A stretch of DNA of 23,887 nt from Actinomortierella ambigua (GCA_016098155.1 JAAAJB010000542.1:1-23887), one strand, 5' to 3'. Numbered from the stretch's first letter, positions 10,463-20,679 are shown. Notes: generated by a model not told the origin, from the letters alone. Program-made: numbers and translations.

Positions 10463-12078
10463 TGGTGACGAGGATGATAATGGGGGAGCAAAGGTAGGAA
10501 AGAAATGACAGAATGAGGGGGGGGGAGGGAGGAAAAGAACCGCTGCCAAAGAGTGGCTGTGCAGCAGTTGCAAGGATGGAGGTGTATGGCAAAGAGGGGA
10601 GGGCAAAAAGGAACAAAAGGAGGGTGGGCAAATGATCATTTTAAATACTCTTTTGTACATTTTCCTCACCGGAGTCTCAATCAAAAGGCGCCCTCTGGAC
10701 CTCTTTTTTTTTTTATGGCTTGGTTTGGTCTGGTTCAGTTGGACTGGCCAGATAATACATGCCCCTTTTTTCATTTCTCTTCATCCATTGCAGTGTTCAC
10801 TCCCCACCTCTAGCACCCCCAAGTTGTGAATTACCGTTTTTTTCTAGGAAGCAGGGCAAGTAAGAAGATTAAAAAAAAATAAAAAAAAAAAAAGTCGTAA
10901 CCACAAAGGTAGGAATGACTGCGTGCGGGAGGAGGAGGGTAGTCTAGCGGTATTTCTGCACCGACAGCTGACAGAGGATTCTGCCAGCAGATACCCCGCA
11001 CCATGTACCTTTACTCTCTCAATAGGATACCTACGAAACAAATACTCGGCCATGGGTATTGGTCTATCTCTCCTCACTGCAACGTTTTTCCTTCTTGCTC
11101 GCTCGCTCGCTTGTGGCGCACACACCCGCACTCAACACTCGTAGACTGTCGCAACAATCTTCCCACCGTTGACCCAGCAGATCCTCCCTTCCCTTTTTTT
11201 GCTACACAAACAAAACACGCCATCTGAACGCATGGGAATCGTATGAGATCCATGCTCCTTTCCCCACTTTGTTGTCAACAAACAACAAACATGTGTATTC
11301 TTCCGCTCACCTTCTCTGTATCAGAAGGGCGGAGGATGGATGGCCAGACCTCCATGCAAAAAAAAAAAAAAGTTTAAGCGGCGTCCTTCTCTTATCCTAC
11401 ACCCCACTCCCCACACACTATGCGAAAAATAACAATAGTTGGGCACATAAATGTGTTGTCTACATGATGGACTCAGTTCTCATTGTCAGGAGCTAATCGG
11501 AACCCCCTCGCCCTCCGATTGGATAGCATGGTGTCACAAACCCACTCTGCTTACCCCAGATGTGGGCTAGTCCTCTTCTACACACACAAGCTAATAACCA
11601 TTCTGCAGACTTTTTTTTTCCTGACATCAACACAGAGTGGGAAGGTGTAGCCAAGAAAATGATCCATTCTGACCAAAATCGAAATGGTTTGAGCGTGCGG
11701 AGAGAAGGTTGTACAGTGTTTAAAGTTGACGCACCCCCACCACTCACTCCAACTCCGGGGGCGTAAAGCCTATCGCACTCACCCAGTCCCTGTCTCGCCT
11801 TGAGGTCACTTCTGTTGTTGCCTCCATCTATCTGCTCTGTATGATCCTCATTTTCTCTTTTTTAGTGGGTGCATGCCCTGGGTGCATTCAACCCAATTGA
11901 GAGTACCCCATACATACATGCATATGCAAGGAAGGAAGGAGAGAAAAAAAACCAAAATTCAACTGCGAAGCAGAAAAAAACTCCTCTGCTACGAAACATC
12001 AAAGTCTCAAAATCATCGCGAGTCAATTTCGACTATTCCCCCTTTTCGTGCAAAAAGTCTTCCGGCTGCTTTATGAAT
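10463..12078. other. 1.6-kb stretch with no convincing gene
   Basis: This stretch contains the upstream region of the transporter gene, with a possible 5'UTR intron: a GTGAGG donor near 10662-10667 on the minus strand and an acceptor near 10441. It also holds A/T and G homopolymers. Short open frames on both strands show no conserved motif, no splice-phase support and much low complexity. A tRNA-like box A (TAGTCTAGCGG, about 10940-10950) has no matching box B. I could not identify a gene. Confidence 0.4.
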
Positions 12079-12995
12079 TTAAGCTTTGTCAGCCATGCTC
12101 TGGATATTTGCTTGCCGTTGAACCAGGTCTTGATCGTGGTGGTCCTCATAGTATCGTTTTTTCATCGCCCGATACTTGTTGATGTGATACATGGCTTCAA
12201 TCTCTGTTGGAAATGAAAAAGGGGGACGAGGCAAACCATCCAGGAAAAAAAAAAAAAAAAAAAGGGAAGTCAAGTCAGCAAAAGTTCTTCCTTCTCTTCC
12301 TCCGCAGTTGTCTGTGCAGCACCTATCTAATGCCTCACCTTTGCAGACATAGTCGCCAAGATCAATCCGCTTTTGGATCTCCTTGGGGTCCGTGAGGTGA
12401 GCGTTCTTTTGAAACGCGGCTTTGAGGCGCTTGTGAAAGAATTCTTCGCCTGCTGGATACTCCCGGCCTAGATACAGGAGCTGGAACATGTTTTGAAAAG
12501 AGAGAGAGAGTGAGCGTGAGCGTGAGAGTGAGATGCTTGTATTTTAGTGGTGGTGTTGCTAGGGTACAGACATTAGAAACGCTCGTTCTTTTTCTGGAGA
12601 TATATACTCATGGATGATGGTTGGGCAAAAATCTTCCATCCTTTGATGCACTCCCGACAGTACCCCATGTGCCTGCCCCAACCCGGTCCATCAAACTCTG
12701 GAGCAAGCAGAGGCCAAAGATGTATGATAGTAGTTTGTCCTCTTCACCATCCTGTCATGACTGGCGTAGTAGATTCAGAGGTTATGCTCAATACAACAAA
12801 GTGAAGGGCTCTGTCCACAATATTCCGCGACCAGTGTTCTCGTTCACCACCTTTTCTTTATCCTCCTTTGTTTCAATGTCTCGTCGTCTGTCTCTCACAG
12901 TCTCTTGTAAAGTGCATTCGGAGGATGCCTACCTGTTTGTAGAGAGCAACGACACGATGCCTTGATGGAGAGTGAATGTTGGGCATGGTTGACAT
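12079..12995 (-). CDS. ETFRF1: LYR-motif electron transfer flavoprotein regulatory factor (LYRM5-like)
   Basis: This is a mitochondrial matrix LYR protein. The animal homologue binds the electron transfer flavoprotein and displaces its FAD, dampening fatty-acid and amino-acid oxidation. Three exons, 12995-12933, 12480-12339 and 12203-12079, give 109 residues. Exon 1 ends in RHRVVALYKQ and joins LLYLGREYPAGEEFF in exon 2, rebuilding the LYK...LYLGREYP core of the family. Exon 3 completes KEIEAMY and KYRAMKKRYY, the other conserved block. Intron 1 is long for this window (452 bases) and its 3' end carries a CT microsatellite. In-frame ATGs at 13004, 12995 and 12986 are all possible starts. The gene lies about 100 bases downstream of the eIF2B delta stop on the same strand. 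Confidence 0.9.
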
Positions 12996-13055
12996 GAGAT
13001 GCATGCAGCGGGACGTGGGTATTTCACATTCAAACTCGTTTGACAAAAAAAAAAG

Positions 13056-13061
13056 TTTATT
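13056..13061 (-). terminator. AATAAA signal for eIF2B delta
   Basis: TTTATT on the plus strand is AATAAA on the minus strand. It lies 34 bases after the eIF2B delta stop and only about 60 bases before the ETFRF1 start, so the terminator and the next promoter are packed together. Confidence 0.45.
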
Positions 13062-13094
13062 AGAAAATTTGGATACGCGGTGGAGGATTTACGA

Positions 13095-13194
13095 TCACTG
13101 CTGAATCATGGGCCTAAAGTTAACGAAAGGGAAGGAAAAATAAAAGGTTAGCACCAAGAAAAAGAACTCGTGGCAACGCGTTCACGCCATCAAC

Positions 13195-13231
<37 letters not shown>

Positions 13232-15878
13232 AGCAGCAACTTACAGGTATTCTCGGAGAATAACAGGCACCGAAGTGCAAGGAATAAGGCCGACCTCGGT
13301 GATGACGACCGTGACAAACTCACTGGGCGTGAGATCATACAACAAATTAAGCAACTTGAGGTCCCGCATCTCGCGCCAGTTACTCAACACAGCACGCTTG
13401 GCGCCCCCAGCACAGACACCACCACCACCACCACCAGCGGTGGCCGTCGTGGCCGGGCTGTTGCTTCCGCGGATGTCGTCATAGTAGCGTTCGGACGAGT
13501 GTCCAAAATTGTTGTTGGCATCATTGACCAACTCGTCCGGGTTCCCAATCTCGTTCTGCACAAACGAATCCAGCTGCACTCGATCGCTAAACTTGTACGT
13601 CTCGCAGCATACAATCACGGGAATCTTGCGCTCATGCGCCGTCATCGCCACCACCGCCGTGCCTGCTCGCGAGTACAATGCGCCGTTCGACAACAGCGAG
13701 TGCGCTCCCAAAAACACCTTGTTCACCTCCTTCATCGCGTATCCGATCGCAGTCAGTAGCACGTACGTGCAGTCGATGCCGGCGTTGGTCAGCGACTTGA
13801 GCAATTGCTTGCCTGAAAATGAGGAGGAGGAAGAAAAAAAAGAAGAATCCTGTTGAGTAAAATGAACGGGGACGGGGAAGGAGGGATCGGTCATGTAGCA
13901 AAATTTTCCATCTGACAATTCTCTTTTTTTTTTTTTTTGTTTTACCTTCAAAGCGAGGGCGAGAGTCGACGACAATGACTCTAAACTTGATGTTCTTCGC
14001 ATGGGCCGCCAAGAGAAGACCTTCGATCACGGACGAGCGAGCATAGGTCAGGATCACGTCGCCATCCTGAATCTTTTGCATGCCATGCTCGCGGATGATT
14101 TGGTCCGCCGCCGTAATACGGTCGCGAATAAAGTGATCAATCTTCTCCACGTATAATGCACGAGCCTAAACGAGGGAGGGAGGGGGCAAAATAAAAAAAA
14201 ATAAAAAAATAGGAGAACAAAATTTAGCCCGCCGTGTAATGATGCGTCATGCAACCCAATGGTAAGAGTCATAGAAAAAAACAAATCCCCTATGACACAA
14301 CAACAACAACAACAACAACAAAAGATGAATTGCAGACTTACATCCTCATCAGGCAGGTCGAGGTTCTCGCCAATCTCGTACTTGAGGTAACGGATAGCGT
14401 TACCCATACTGACAGCCATGGGTCTGCACGACACGAGATAGCTGATGTGTGGGTTAAGGTGTGCTTGAATCGAGCGAGATAACGTCGTGTTGGGAGGAGC
14501 TTGGTAGTCCAGGATGACCTATACAGTGACAGAGAAAAAAGACAGTTGGTGTTAGAAAGAGGAAGAAGAGACAAAAAGAAAAGACGCCGTGCAAAGGTAA
14601 CAATGAAAAAAAAAATAGGTCAACACCACACATACCTTGCGGAAGGCATTCATGGTAGCAACACATCTTGCGTTGGCGCCACAAATCTTAAACTGTGCAA
14701 TCTGCAAGCCCACATTGACCACCGCCGGGTGCAAGTCCTTTGGCGCCGAGGCAGTGTTGGCAAACTTGGGCGGGTCCAAATGCGCAAAAAGCCCAATCTC
14801 CTTCGTCAACCGCTCACGCTTCTTTGTCTGCGACGACTCGGCCGCAGCAATTGCCTTCTCGGTCTCGGCTCCTGGGAAAGACGTTGCCAATTGCTTCGAT
14901 GGGTTGGGCGAAAACGTCGAGCTAGCCTGAGGTGTCGACGGTGTACCCTTCTTGCCTGCCCCACTTCCTCCTCCTCCTCCTCCTCCTCCTGCGTTGCCAC
15001 TACCACCGGCACCACCGCTGGCACCACCACCCTGTGCACGAGCAGCAGCCTTGGCAGCGCGCTGCTTCTCCTGGAGCTCACGACGCTCAGCCTTTGTCAT
15101 CGACTTTTGCGAGGGGGCACCCGCTTTCCGCTCCTGCTGCTGTTGTTGTTGTTGTTGTTGTTGTTGCTGTGATTGTTGTTGCTGTTGTTGCTGTTGACCT
15201 TCGCCAGCACCACCACTGGCAGTGGTGGTGTTGGAGCCAGTAGCGCTTTGCTGAATGCCCAAACCACCCAGAGAAGACGAAGCCGAAGACGATGACTGGC
15301 TACCGGGGCCTGCGGCAGAAGAGGGCGAGATAATGGAGGAGCGCTTGTCCTTCTTGCCATCCTTGGGGAAGCCAGGGCCCTCGCGAGGCGAAACCATCCT
15401 GGTCTTTTGGGAGGCGCGGTCGGCGAGACCCCACTGCTCCTCGTAAGACGACCTCATAGAATCGTAAGATGTACGTGCGCCGTTCGTGTTGATCGGTCGA
15501 GGCGCGGTGGTCGAGGATCCAAGATCCGGGGTATTGGAGGCCGAGGCATGCTGCTCATATAAGCGTCGTAATAGAGAGAGAGATAGAGAAAGAGAGAGAG
15601 TGACCAGGAAGGTGAGTTAAACTGGGCATGAGTGCGTATGAGTGCGTATGAGTTTTCCCAGGGCCCGACCATGAAAAAAATTTGTTGTGTAAACGCTGAG
15701 TCACAGCGAGTCGACGTTGTTGCAAGCGGATCAATAAGGTCCTGGGCATGGACTGACTCAGGATGTGTCCTGGTGGGCTCATGGGAAGGGAGCATTCAAG
15801 AGGGGAAGCATGGGACCAGTATAAAAAAGAGGGGCATACCTCGGGGGCAAAACCCACCGTCTTCTTCTTTGCTTCCAT
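13095..15878 (-). CDS. GCD2: Translation initiation factor eIF2B subunit delta
   Basis: This is the regulatory delta subunit of eIF2B, the guanine nucleotide exchange factor that recharges eIF2 with GTP and is inhibited by phosphorylated eIF2alpha. Six exons agree in phase: 15878-15840, 15553-14636, 14518-14342, 14165-13946, 13812-13245 and 13113-13095, giving 646 residues, close to yeast Gcd2. The start MEAKKKTVGFAPE is a 39-base exon; the exon 2 acceptor could be 3 bases further on. Residues 14-290 are disordered, with polyQ (8+12 Gln, about 133-153), a Gly-rich run and a KAERRELQEKQRA charged helix. The IF-2B Rossmann-like domain covers about 320-640, with blocks such as GDVILTYARSSVIEGLLLAA, FRVIVVDSRPRFEG and GTAVVAMTAHERKIPVIVCC. 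An Asn/Ser/Gly insertion sits near residue 560-580. The last exon codes only five residues. Confidence 0.96.
13191..13230 (+). repeat. CAA microsatellite in the last eIF2B delta intron
   Basis: Ten perfect CAA units (13201-13230) plus an imperfect lead lie inside the intron. They start 14 bases after its GTAAGT donor on the coding strand, where they read TTG repeats. Confidence 0.9.
14298..14321 (+). repeat. CAA microsatellite in eIF2B delta intron 3
   Basis: Eight CAA units lie about 20 bases after the GTAAGT donor at 14341 on the coding strand. The position matches that of the repeat in the last intron. Confidence 0.9.
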
Positions 15879-15969
15879 GGTGCGAATGAGTGTCCAGAGA
15901 AGGAGAATGGGTGTTAGGAGTGGTGTGCAAAAAAACACTCCTCTCTCTGACCCTGCTGGCGCTGGTAGG

Positions 15970-15993
15970 CGAGGCTGGCTGGCTGGCTGGCTG
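15970..15993 (+). repeat. GGCT tetranucleotide repeat
   Basis: GGCTGGCTGGCTGGCTGG sits in the upstream region of eIF2B delta. It is a simple microsatellite. Confidence 0.8.
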
Positions 15994-16078
15994 GGGTCCA
16001 AAAATTGGGTGGCTTGTTTTCGCACTATATTTCAAAATGAACAGAACAATGGTATCGATATCCTATAATCTTATATCC

Positions 16079-16094
16079 CTATATCATGATATAG
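16079..16094. repeat. Perfect 16-base palindrome
   Basis: CTATATCATGATATAG reads the same on both strands. It lies 18 bases before the decayed reverse-transcriptase-like fragment, in an A/T-rich patch. Confidence 0.9.
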
Positions 16095-16111
16095 CAGCGC
16101 CATCTAGCTAG

Positions 16112-16522
16112 GCCCAAGAGAAAGCATACGACTGCGTCCAACCAAGACATCTGGAGGTCATTCTTCAAAGGCTTGTTTGGCCTACCCGACATGAACGAGG
16201 TCCCACAGTGCTGTTGTGTACGGGTGAACCCTCTCATATCGTTCTTGCCATGTGGTCCATAACCTTTGTGAACATGAGGCCCGATAGTGCATGGATGAGG
16301 TGCCACTGTGTTCACTCTTTGACTCGACCAATACTGTGGAGCCAGAAAGGATGGCGACAAACTGCTTCAAATACCTATGTGAGCATCCAGATAGGACTCG
16401 TTATCAGATTGCTTCTGTTCATGTTAACCCAAGCGACCCACATCCAAAAGGGGGGGGTCAGTGGCTCGCTTTTTCAAAGATCGACAAAAGGCTTGAATCA
16501 TGACGAATGCTTGGGCAGTTGA
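16112..16522 (+). mobile_element. Decayed non-LTR retrotransposon (reverse transcriptase-like) fragment
   Basis: The open frame right after the TAG at 16109 reads AQEKAYDCVQPRHLEVILQR, which strongly resembles the QEKAYDRV...L..VL.R block of LINE reverse transcriptases. In the next frame the sequence continues FGLPDMNEV, like the FGFP segment that follows in such enzymes, so a frameshift seems present. About 60 residues further on, MRCHCVHSL is a possible worn form of RQGCPLSPL. No Met start, no YADD box and no flanking element ends are visible. The fragment is short and dead; the identification rests mainly on the first block. Confidence 0.4.
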
Positions 16523-16726
16523 CAGTTTTACTCTTGGTGGGTGTAGATAAAGGGCATTGAACGATCGGAGTCGGAAGAACTTTGCGCTCCTACAACTAAT
16601 GGAGCTCAGTTGAACTCTTTAGGCTACCAGTTCAATTAAATCATATCATGCAGCTCTTTCTCGCTCCCACTTCACCCCCTTCGCATGTTGAGAGAATATA
16701 AAAGAAAAAGTCGGGAAAGCAGAGCG

Positions 16727-17101
16727 CTAAAGAATGATAGAATGAAAGACTCGCTCGGTGAGGACTTGCCCCGCCAATTTTCTCGACGATTCAATCAATC
16801 TTTGTGCATACTCAATTAAACCTAATGCCACTGTATTCGACAAGGGGTTCGGTACATGCTTCCGAAAAGCTCTTCTTCTCGTAAGAGACCTCTCCTCATC
16901 CCCGTAGTAACTTTGGAAGAGTATATGTGGCAGTGCATGCACACTGGAACTTTGTTTGTACGACTGCACCAGATATCGAACAAAGGTTAAGGTAACGAGT
17001 CCGACTTCTTTTTTTTTTTTTTTTTTTGCAATCGTCTCGGGGGGCAAGGCCGGGGGAAAACTTTTTTTTTTTGTTTTGGGGTTTTGGGTTGGCGGTGGCA
17101 A
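16727..17101 (-). other. Open frame of uncertain coding status
   Basis: This minus-strand frame ends in a non-repetitive stretch (reading NTVALGLIEYAQRLIESSRK) before a TAG, after a poly-A/Lys low-complexity lead. Possible acceptors (ACAAAG, CCAAAG) exist inside it, but I found no phase-consistent upstream exon and no known family. The rest of 15879-17858 holds promoter sequence for eIF2B delta, T-runs near 17008-17028 and no other gene I can support. Confidence 0.2.
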
Positions 17102-17858
17102 ATGAAGATACTGAAGAGGCGAGAGGAGAGGGAGGAAGAGGCACTATTGGAAAGACAACAACAACAACACACAGCCTTGGATGGAGCTGACAGCCGAGGC
17201 TAGAACGGGGTCCTGGTACCTGAATTGAGTGCGACCTGGTGGCGACCAATGAATCCGCTGGGACAGTGTGAAAGCGTGCTGAAAACGTAGTTGAAACACT
17301 GGAGATTTCCAGAGTGAAATGAAGAGAGTCCAGCTGGTGGCGGCAAGAGATAGAAAAGAGGAAGAGCGAACAACAATCAATCGGTGTACAAAGAGGAAAG
17401 AGAGTGGAGGAAGGAAAAGGGCAGCAAAAAGAAGTATATGTGTGGGGTTCTACTTTATATTTCAACCCTTGCAGGTAGATTGTCTATCATCGTGACGAAC
17501 GCATGTAGGGGTTTGCAAAAACAAGACGAATCCATCTTTCGGGGATAGGGTGTGGTCACTCGTCCTCTCCGATGGCGATCATACGAACACTTTGTTTGTC
17601 ACCGTTTGTACTGCAAGGTCTACAGGAAGCCCACAAAATAGGGGCTACTAAGGTCAGTTGCGCGTGCATGTCTATGTATATTTCACCTCTTCCCTCACCC
17701 CCGTACCCCCTTTTCTAACTCATGTCTCTGCACCGGTTTCTGTTGAAATAGCATGTTTATCGATGAAGCTACAAGGGAGTATGAAGCGGGGGAGGGGGAG
17801 GGGCACCGTTGACGGTTGTATCGAAAAAAAAAGAAAAGAAATGGGTATCCCCAGAGAG

Positions 17859-18761
17859 TTAAAAGTCGTCATCGTCGCCGTGGTGCTTTTTCTTGCGCAA
17901 ATCAAAACTGAAATGATCGAACCCTCCTCCCCAGAACGGGCGCTCAAAATGTCTAAAAGTCCTGACTGGGAAAGGCGTGCCAACGGAGTAAGGAACCGGA
18001 TACTGGTATGGGATAGGGTTCGACACAGGGACAGGCGCAGGCGTGTAGGTCTCAATATTGACAATAGGCTGGATCACCGTGTCTGTCGCCAGGCCAGTAT
18101 TCATGCCACCGCTACCGGCACCAAACGGCGCTGGTCCACCGCCAACAAGAGTGCTGGGACCTCCAAGTCCTCCGAAAGCAGAGCCACCTCCAAGCTGACG
18201 CTTCATCAAAGGTGCCCCAGTTAGACCCGGACCCCCGCTCAAAGGGAGGCCCCCATAGTCGAGCGAGTCCCCGCCTCCGTAGCCGTAAAGACCGCCCAGA
18301 ATACCAGCATTCATACCATAGTTGTCGAACAAGCCAGCACCTGTGTAGCCACCATAGAGACTATCGTAGAAAGGGTCGATGTGGATGATCGGTGGGGCGA
18401 TATTGATGATAGGCTGGAGTCGCGACACGGGGATGACGCTGGTTTCAGGCTGAATGAGGACCTGGTGATCCAGCTCTACCGGGGGTGCTTGAACCACCTG
18501 GCTGGATGCACCACCGCTTGCGCCGGTAATCAAGCCTGGATCTGATCCGAGAGGTGTCGGGCCGCCTACCCCTAGACCAAAGCTAAGAGGACCAGACAGA
18601 GTTGTATCCGCATCAGCCAAAGGGTGGATACCGATATCTGCATCGGGAGATCCGTCCAGGCCAGGATCGGCCGCATTTGGGATCCACGGGAAGGCGGCTG
18701 AAATGGAGGCACTGAAAAGAGCAAGGACCGATGCAATGGAGAAATGTGCTGCGAGCCTCAT
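17859..18761 (-). CDS. Secreted Gly/Pro-rich protein, unrecognised
   Basis: This single-exon frame of 300 residues starts MRLAAHFSIASVLALFS, a clear signal peptide probably cleaved near residue 22 (SISA/AF). The mature part is Gly, Pro, Ser and aliphatic rich, with no cysteine. Two related segments, QPIINI (116-121) and QPIVNI (231-236), each lead into a Pro/Tyr-rich stretch, suggesting a diverged internal duplication. A dibasic KR at 187-188 (LMKRQLGGG) between the two halves is a possible Kex2 cleavage site. The C-terminus is Phe/His-rich and ends with a basic run, two His, Gly, four Asp and Phe. It could be a cell-wall or surface structural protein or a processed secreted precursor; I do not recognise the family. 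Confidence 0.75.
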   Translation of the reverse strand: MRLAAHFSIASVLALFSASISAAFPWIPNAADPGLDGSPDADIGIHPLADADTTLSGPLSFGLGVGGPTPLGSDPGLITGASGGASSQVVQAPPVELDHQVLIQPETSVIPVSRLQPIINIAPPIIHIDPFYDSLYGGYTGAGLFDNYGMNAGILGGLYGYGGGDSLDYGGLPLSGGPGLTGAPLMKRQLGGGSAFGGLGGPSTLVGGGPAPFGAGSGGMNTGLATDTVIQPIVNIETYTPAPVPVSNPIPYQYPVPYSVGTPFPVRTFRHFERPFWGGGFDHFSFDLRKKKHHGDDDDF

Positions 18762-19187
18762 GATTTTTTTTTCGAGTAAGAATGTCTAGTTGTTATGTGC
18801 AGTAGCTGGTCGGCGATTCCATCCAGTTAAATACTCATGACAAATTCTCGACATTGGGCTGTTCGATGGACACCTCCAATATTGTTGATAAAGTGCCATC
18901 TCATCCTGTGGGCGCTTTCACCTGTATAGTATTGATACAGGGTCGTTCATTCATCACTGTCTAATTTATTGTGGTTGCTTATGGTAGTCGTTGAGATGAA
19001 AATTGAAGGTATCGCGACATTGCATTCCGGTGCGGTTGATTGGTAACTCAACAAACGACACGAAAAGTGAAGTTCCAATGCTGGTCATTATTGAATTCGA
19101 ACTCTATTGATTTTTTTGAAAGCGCTTCTTCTCCCTGTATCATATCCTGTCTATTCCTGGGACAGCAAAACGGCAAACGCGCGTGCT
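18762..19187. other. Intergenic, no gene seen
   Basis: This region contains the upstream part of the secreted Gly-rich gene and the 3' flank of the complex I gene. A minus-strand AATAAA lies at 18965-18970. I see nothing coding. Confidence 0.4.
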
Positions 19188-20285
19188 CTATACACGGGTG
19201 GTCTTCCAGTTGTGCATGGTCCAGTAGGTACCTATTATTCATAACCAACAAATGACAGTCGTTAGATGATCATGTCTCACAGTGAGCGGATCTTCTAGCA
19301 AGCAATGCTGGGCGTCCGTGCTTACCAGCATCAACAGGAGGCTGATCGGGAGACTTGATCCACTTGTACTTGCGGCTGGCGATGACGGGAGTAGGGGGGA
19401 GGTTGGACGCGGTGTAAAGCTGACCCTTTGCGCTCTTGAGGACCTCCGTCAGGGCGACATCCTCGCCAGCCTTGGCGATAGCGGCCTCGCCAGACTCGAT
19501 GCTACAGTTGACCATAGTCCGAGAGACAGGGTGCATAGAGGGTGCAAAACGGAAGCGTATCGTTAGTTCATCGGGCAAGCTACAGGGGTCACCGCGCCTC
19601 ATGGGTAAGCATATGGTCCTGTCTATAGAGTGCGACCGAGAAACACGGCAAATATCTTTGGTTTTTTTTGTTGGGAACGCATCTCTTTGTCGTCTCCATA
19701 TGATCATTCGCGAGACTCCCATCAAACTTACGCCAGGGCAGGGTTGGCGACCAAGAGGCCAGCGACCTCCTGCTGCGAGTAAACAGCAAGGCGAGGGTAG
19801 TTTCTCCTGAAGTCACGGCCATAGTAAGGGTTCTGTGCAATGTCGTTGGCAAGAGGGTCGTTGGGAACGTGGGTCTTGGGCTGCCCTCTACGAAATTGAA
19901 AAAAAAAAATTAACACGCAAAGGATGTTAGACATAGTTCGGAGATCAGTTCCGCGATGGAAGAGCTGCGAGTCCAAGCATTGTATCGAAAAAAGCGACAG
20001 GCGACATACCCAGGTGCGGGGATACGGTATTGGGAGGCCTCGGGCATGCCCGTGGTGACCTTGGGGTTCTATATTCATGAGAATGAGGAAAGGAGTGTCG
20101 GATTAGCCATGCGCCGAAGCCGTGCTGAACACGAGCGTATGTCCATGAAAGAGACACGCGGAGTAATCTAAGGGTGTGAGGGCGTGTGTCCTGGAGACGA
20201 GAGGGAATGTGCTGGGAAAGAGGTAAAGATGGCGTACAACTGCGAGTGCCTTGCGCACAGTGTTCCAGAAAGCAGATTTGGTCAT
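19188..20285 (-). CDS. Mitochondrial complex I accessory subunit, fungal 21-kDa type
   Basis: Five exons join with consistent phases: 20285-20238, 20068-20010, 19887-19732, 19501-19326 and 19231-19188, giving 160 residues. The protein resembles the fungal NADH:ubiquinone oxidoreductase 21.3-kDa (NUZM-like) accessory subunit. The shared features are an N-terminal FWNTVRKALAV, then DPLANDIAQNPYYGRDFRRN leading to YPRLAVYSQQEVAGLL, and a C-terminal LPPTPVIASRKYKWI. The exact subunit name is from memory. The first exon was placed by its match to the family N-terminus and by phase: it ends GCAGTT before GTACGC, and exon 2 resumes NPKVTTG. The last exon adds only TYWTMHNWKTTRV. The protein is small and hydrophilic, with no strong membrane segment. 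Four introns in 160 residues make it the most fragmented gene here. Confidence 0.85.
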
Positions 20286-20469
20286 GATGTGGGGAGGATG
20301 CCGAAGGTGAGTGGGGAGTTAGGAATGCAATGCTCGAGGAGCATGAAAAAAAGGTCCGATCGGTAAACTTGCTCGCTCCGAATGGACGTAATAAGCGCAT
20401 GATTTACGTTTCGAAGTCAATTTGACGGTGACTTTGCACCCATCTTTCATTTCATTTGTAAGTATAAAT

Positions 20470-20679
20470 TTATTGTAGGCATGTTGGATTACAATTGCAC
20501 AGGCAGATAGAGAGAAGGTTCCTGGCGTCCTCTACGCAGCTAGGCTGGCAGCAGGCCCTGATAGCTGTCATGTATTGACTTTTACACATGGTAAGGCAGG
20601 GATGATTAGGAAGAGGAACTGCTGTTGACAAAGCGGCCGTGACGAGAGCACAGAGGCAGAAAATGGTGTCGACGCGCAT
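20470..20679 (-). CDS. Small secreted cysteine-rich protein, paralogue 1
   Basis: This 69-residue protein has a signal peptide at about 1-21 and nine cysteines in the mature part (28, 32, 43, 44, 48, 59, 61, 63, 67). The spacing is C-x3-C-x10-C-C-x3-C-x10-C-x-C-x-C-x3-C, the same framework as the gene at 21741-21968. It has no intron. A minus-strand TATAAAG lies at 20804-20798, about 120 bases before the ATG. The TAA stop is embedded in an AATAAA (20469-20474). Size, secretion and cysteine density fit the broad class of fungal small secreted proteins (effector, antimicrobial or signalling candidates). No family is recognised and no activity can be assigned. Confidence 0.8.
   Translation of the reverse strand: MRVDTIFCLCALVTAALSTAVPLPNHPCLTMCKSQYMTAIRACCQPSCVEDARNLLSICLCNCNPTCLQ

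Noticed and set aside
10935..11003. tRNA-like sequence with a good box A (TAGTCTAGCGG)
   Set aside because: No GGTTCRANNCC-type box B follows, and no acceptor or T-arm pairing could be drawn. It could be chance or a worn tRNA-derived piece.
10844..11131. Minus-strand open frame starting MAEYLFRRYP after an earlier Met
   Set aside because: There is no conserved motif, it ends in poly-Phe from an A-run, and there is no splice support.
12610..12965. Plus-strand frames around 12.6-13.0 kb
   Set aside because: They lie in the first intron of the ETFRF1 homologue on the other strand and have no recognisable features.
14501..15172. Plus-strand frame rich in Leu, Ser and Thr
   Set aside because: It is the antisense of eIF2B delta exons and polyG/polyQ tracts.
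16896..17465. Minus-strand frame with a Met and Ser/Pro/Phe-rich sequence
   Set aside because: It consists mostly of pyrimidine-rich low complexity and runs through poly-Lys. There is no motif and no consistent intron pattern.
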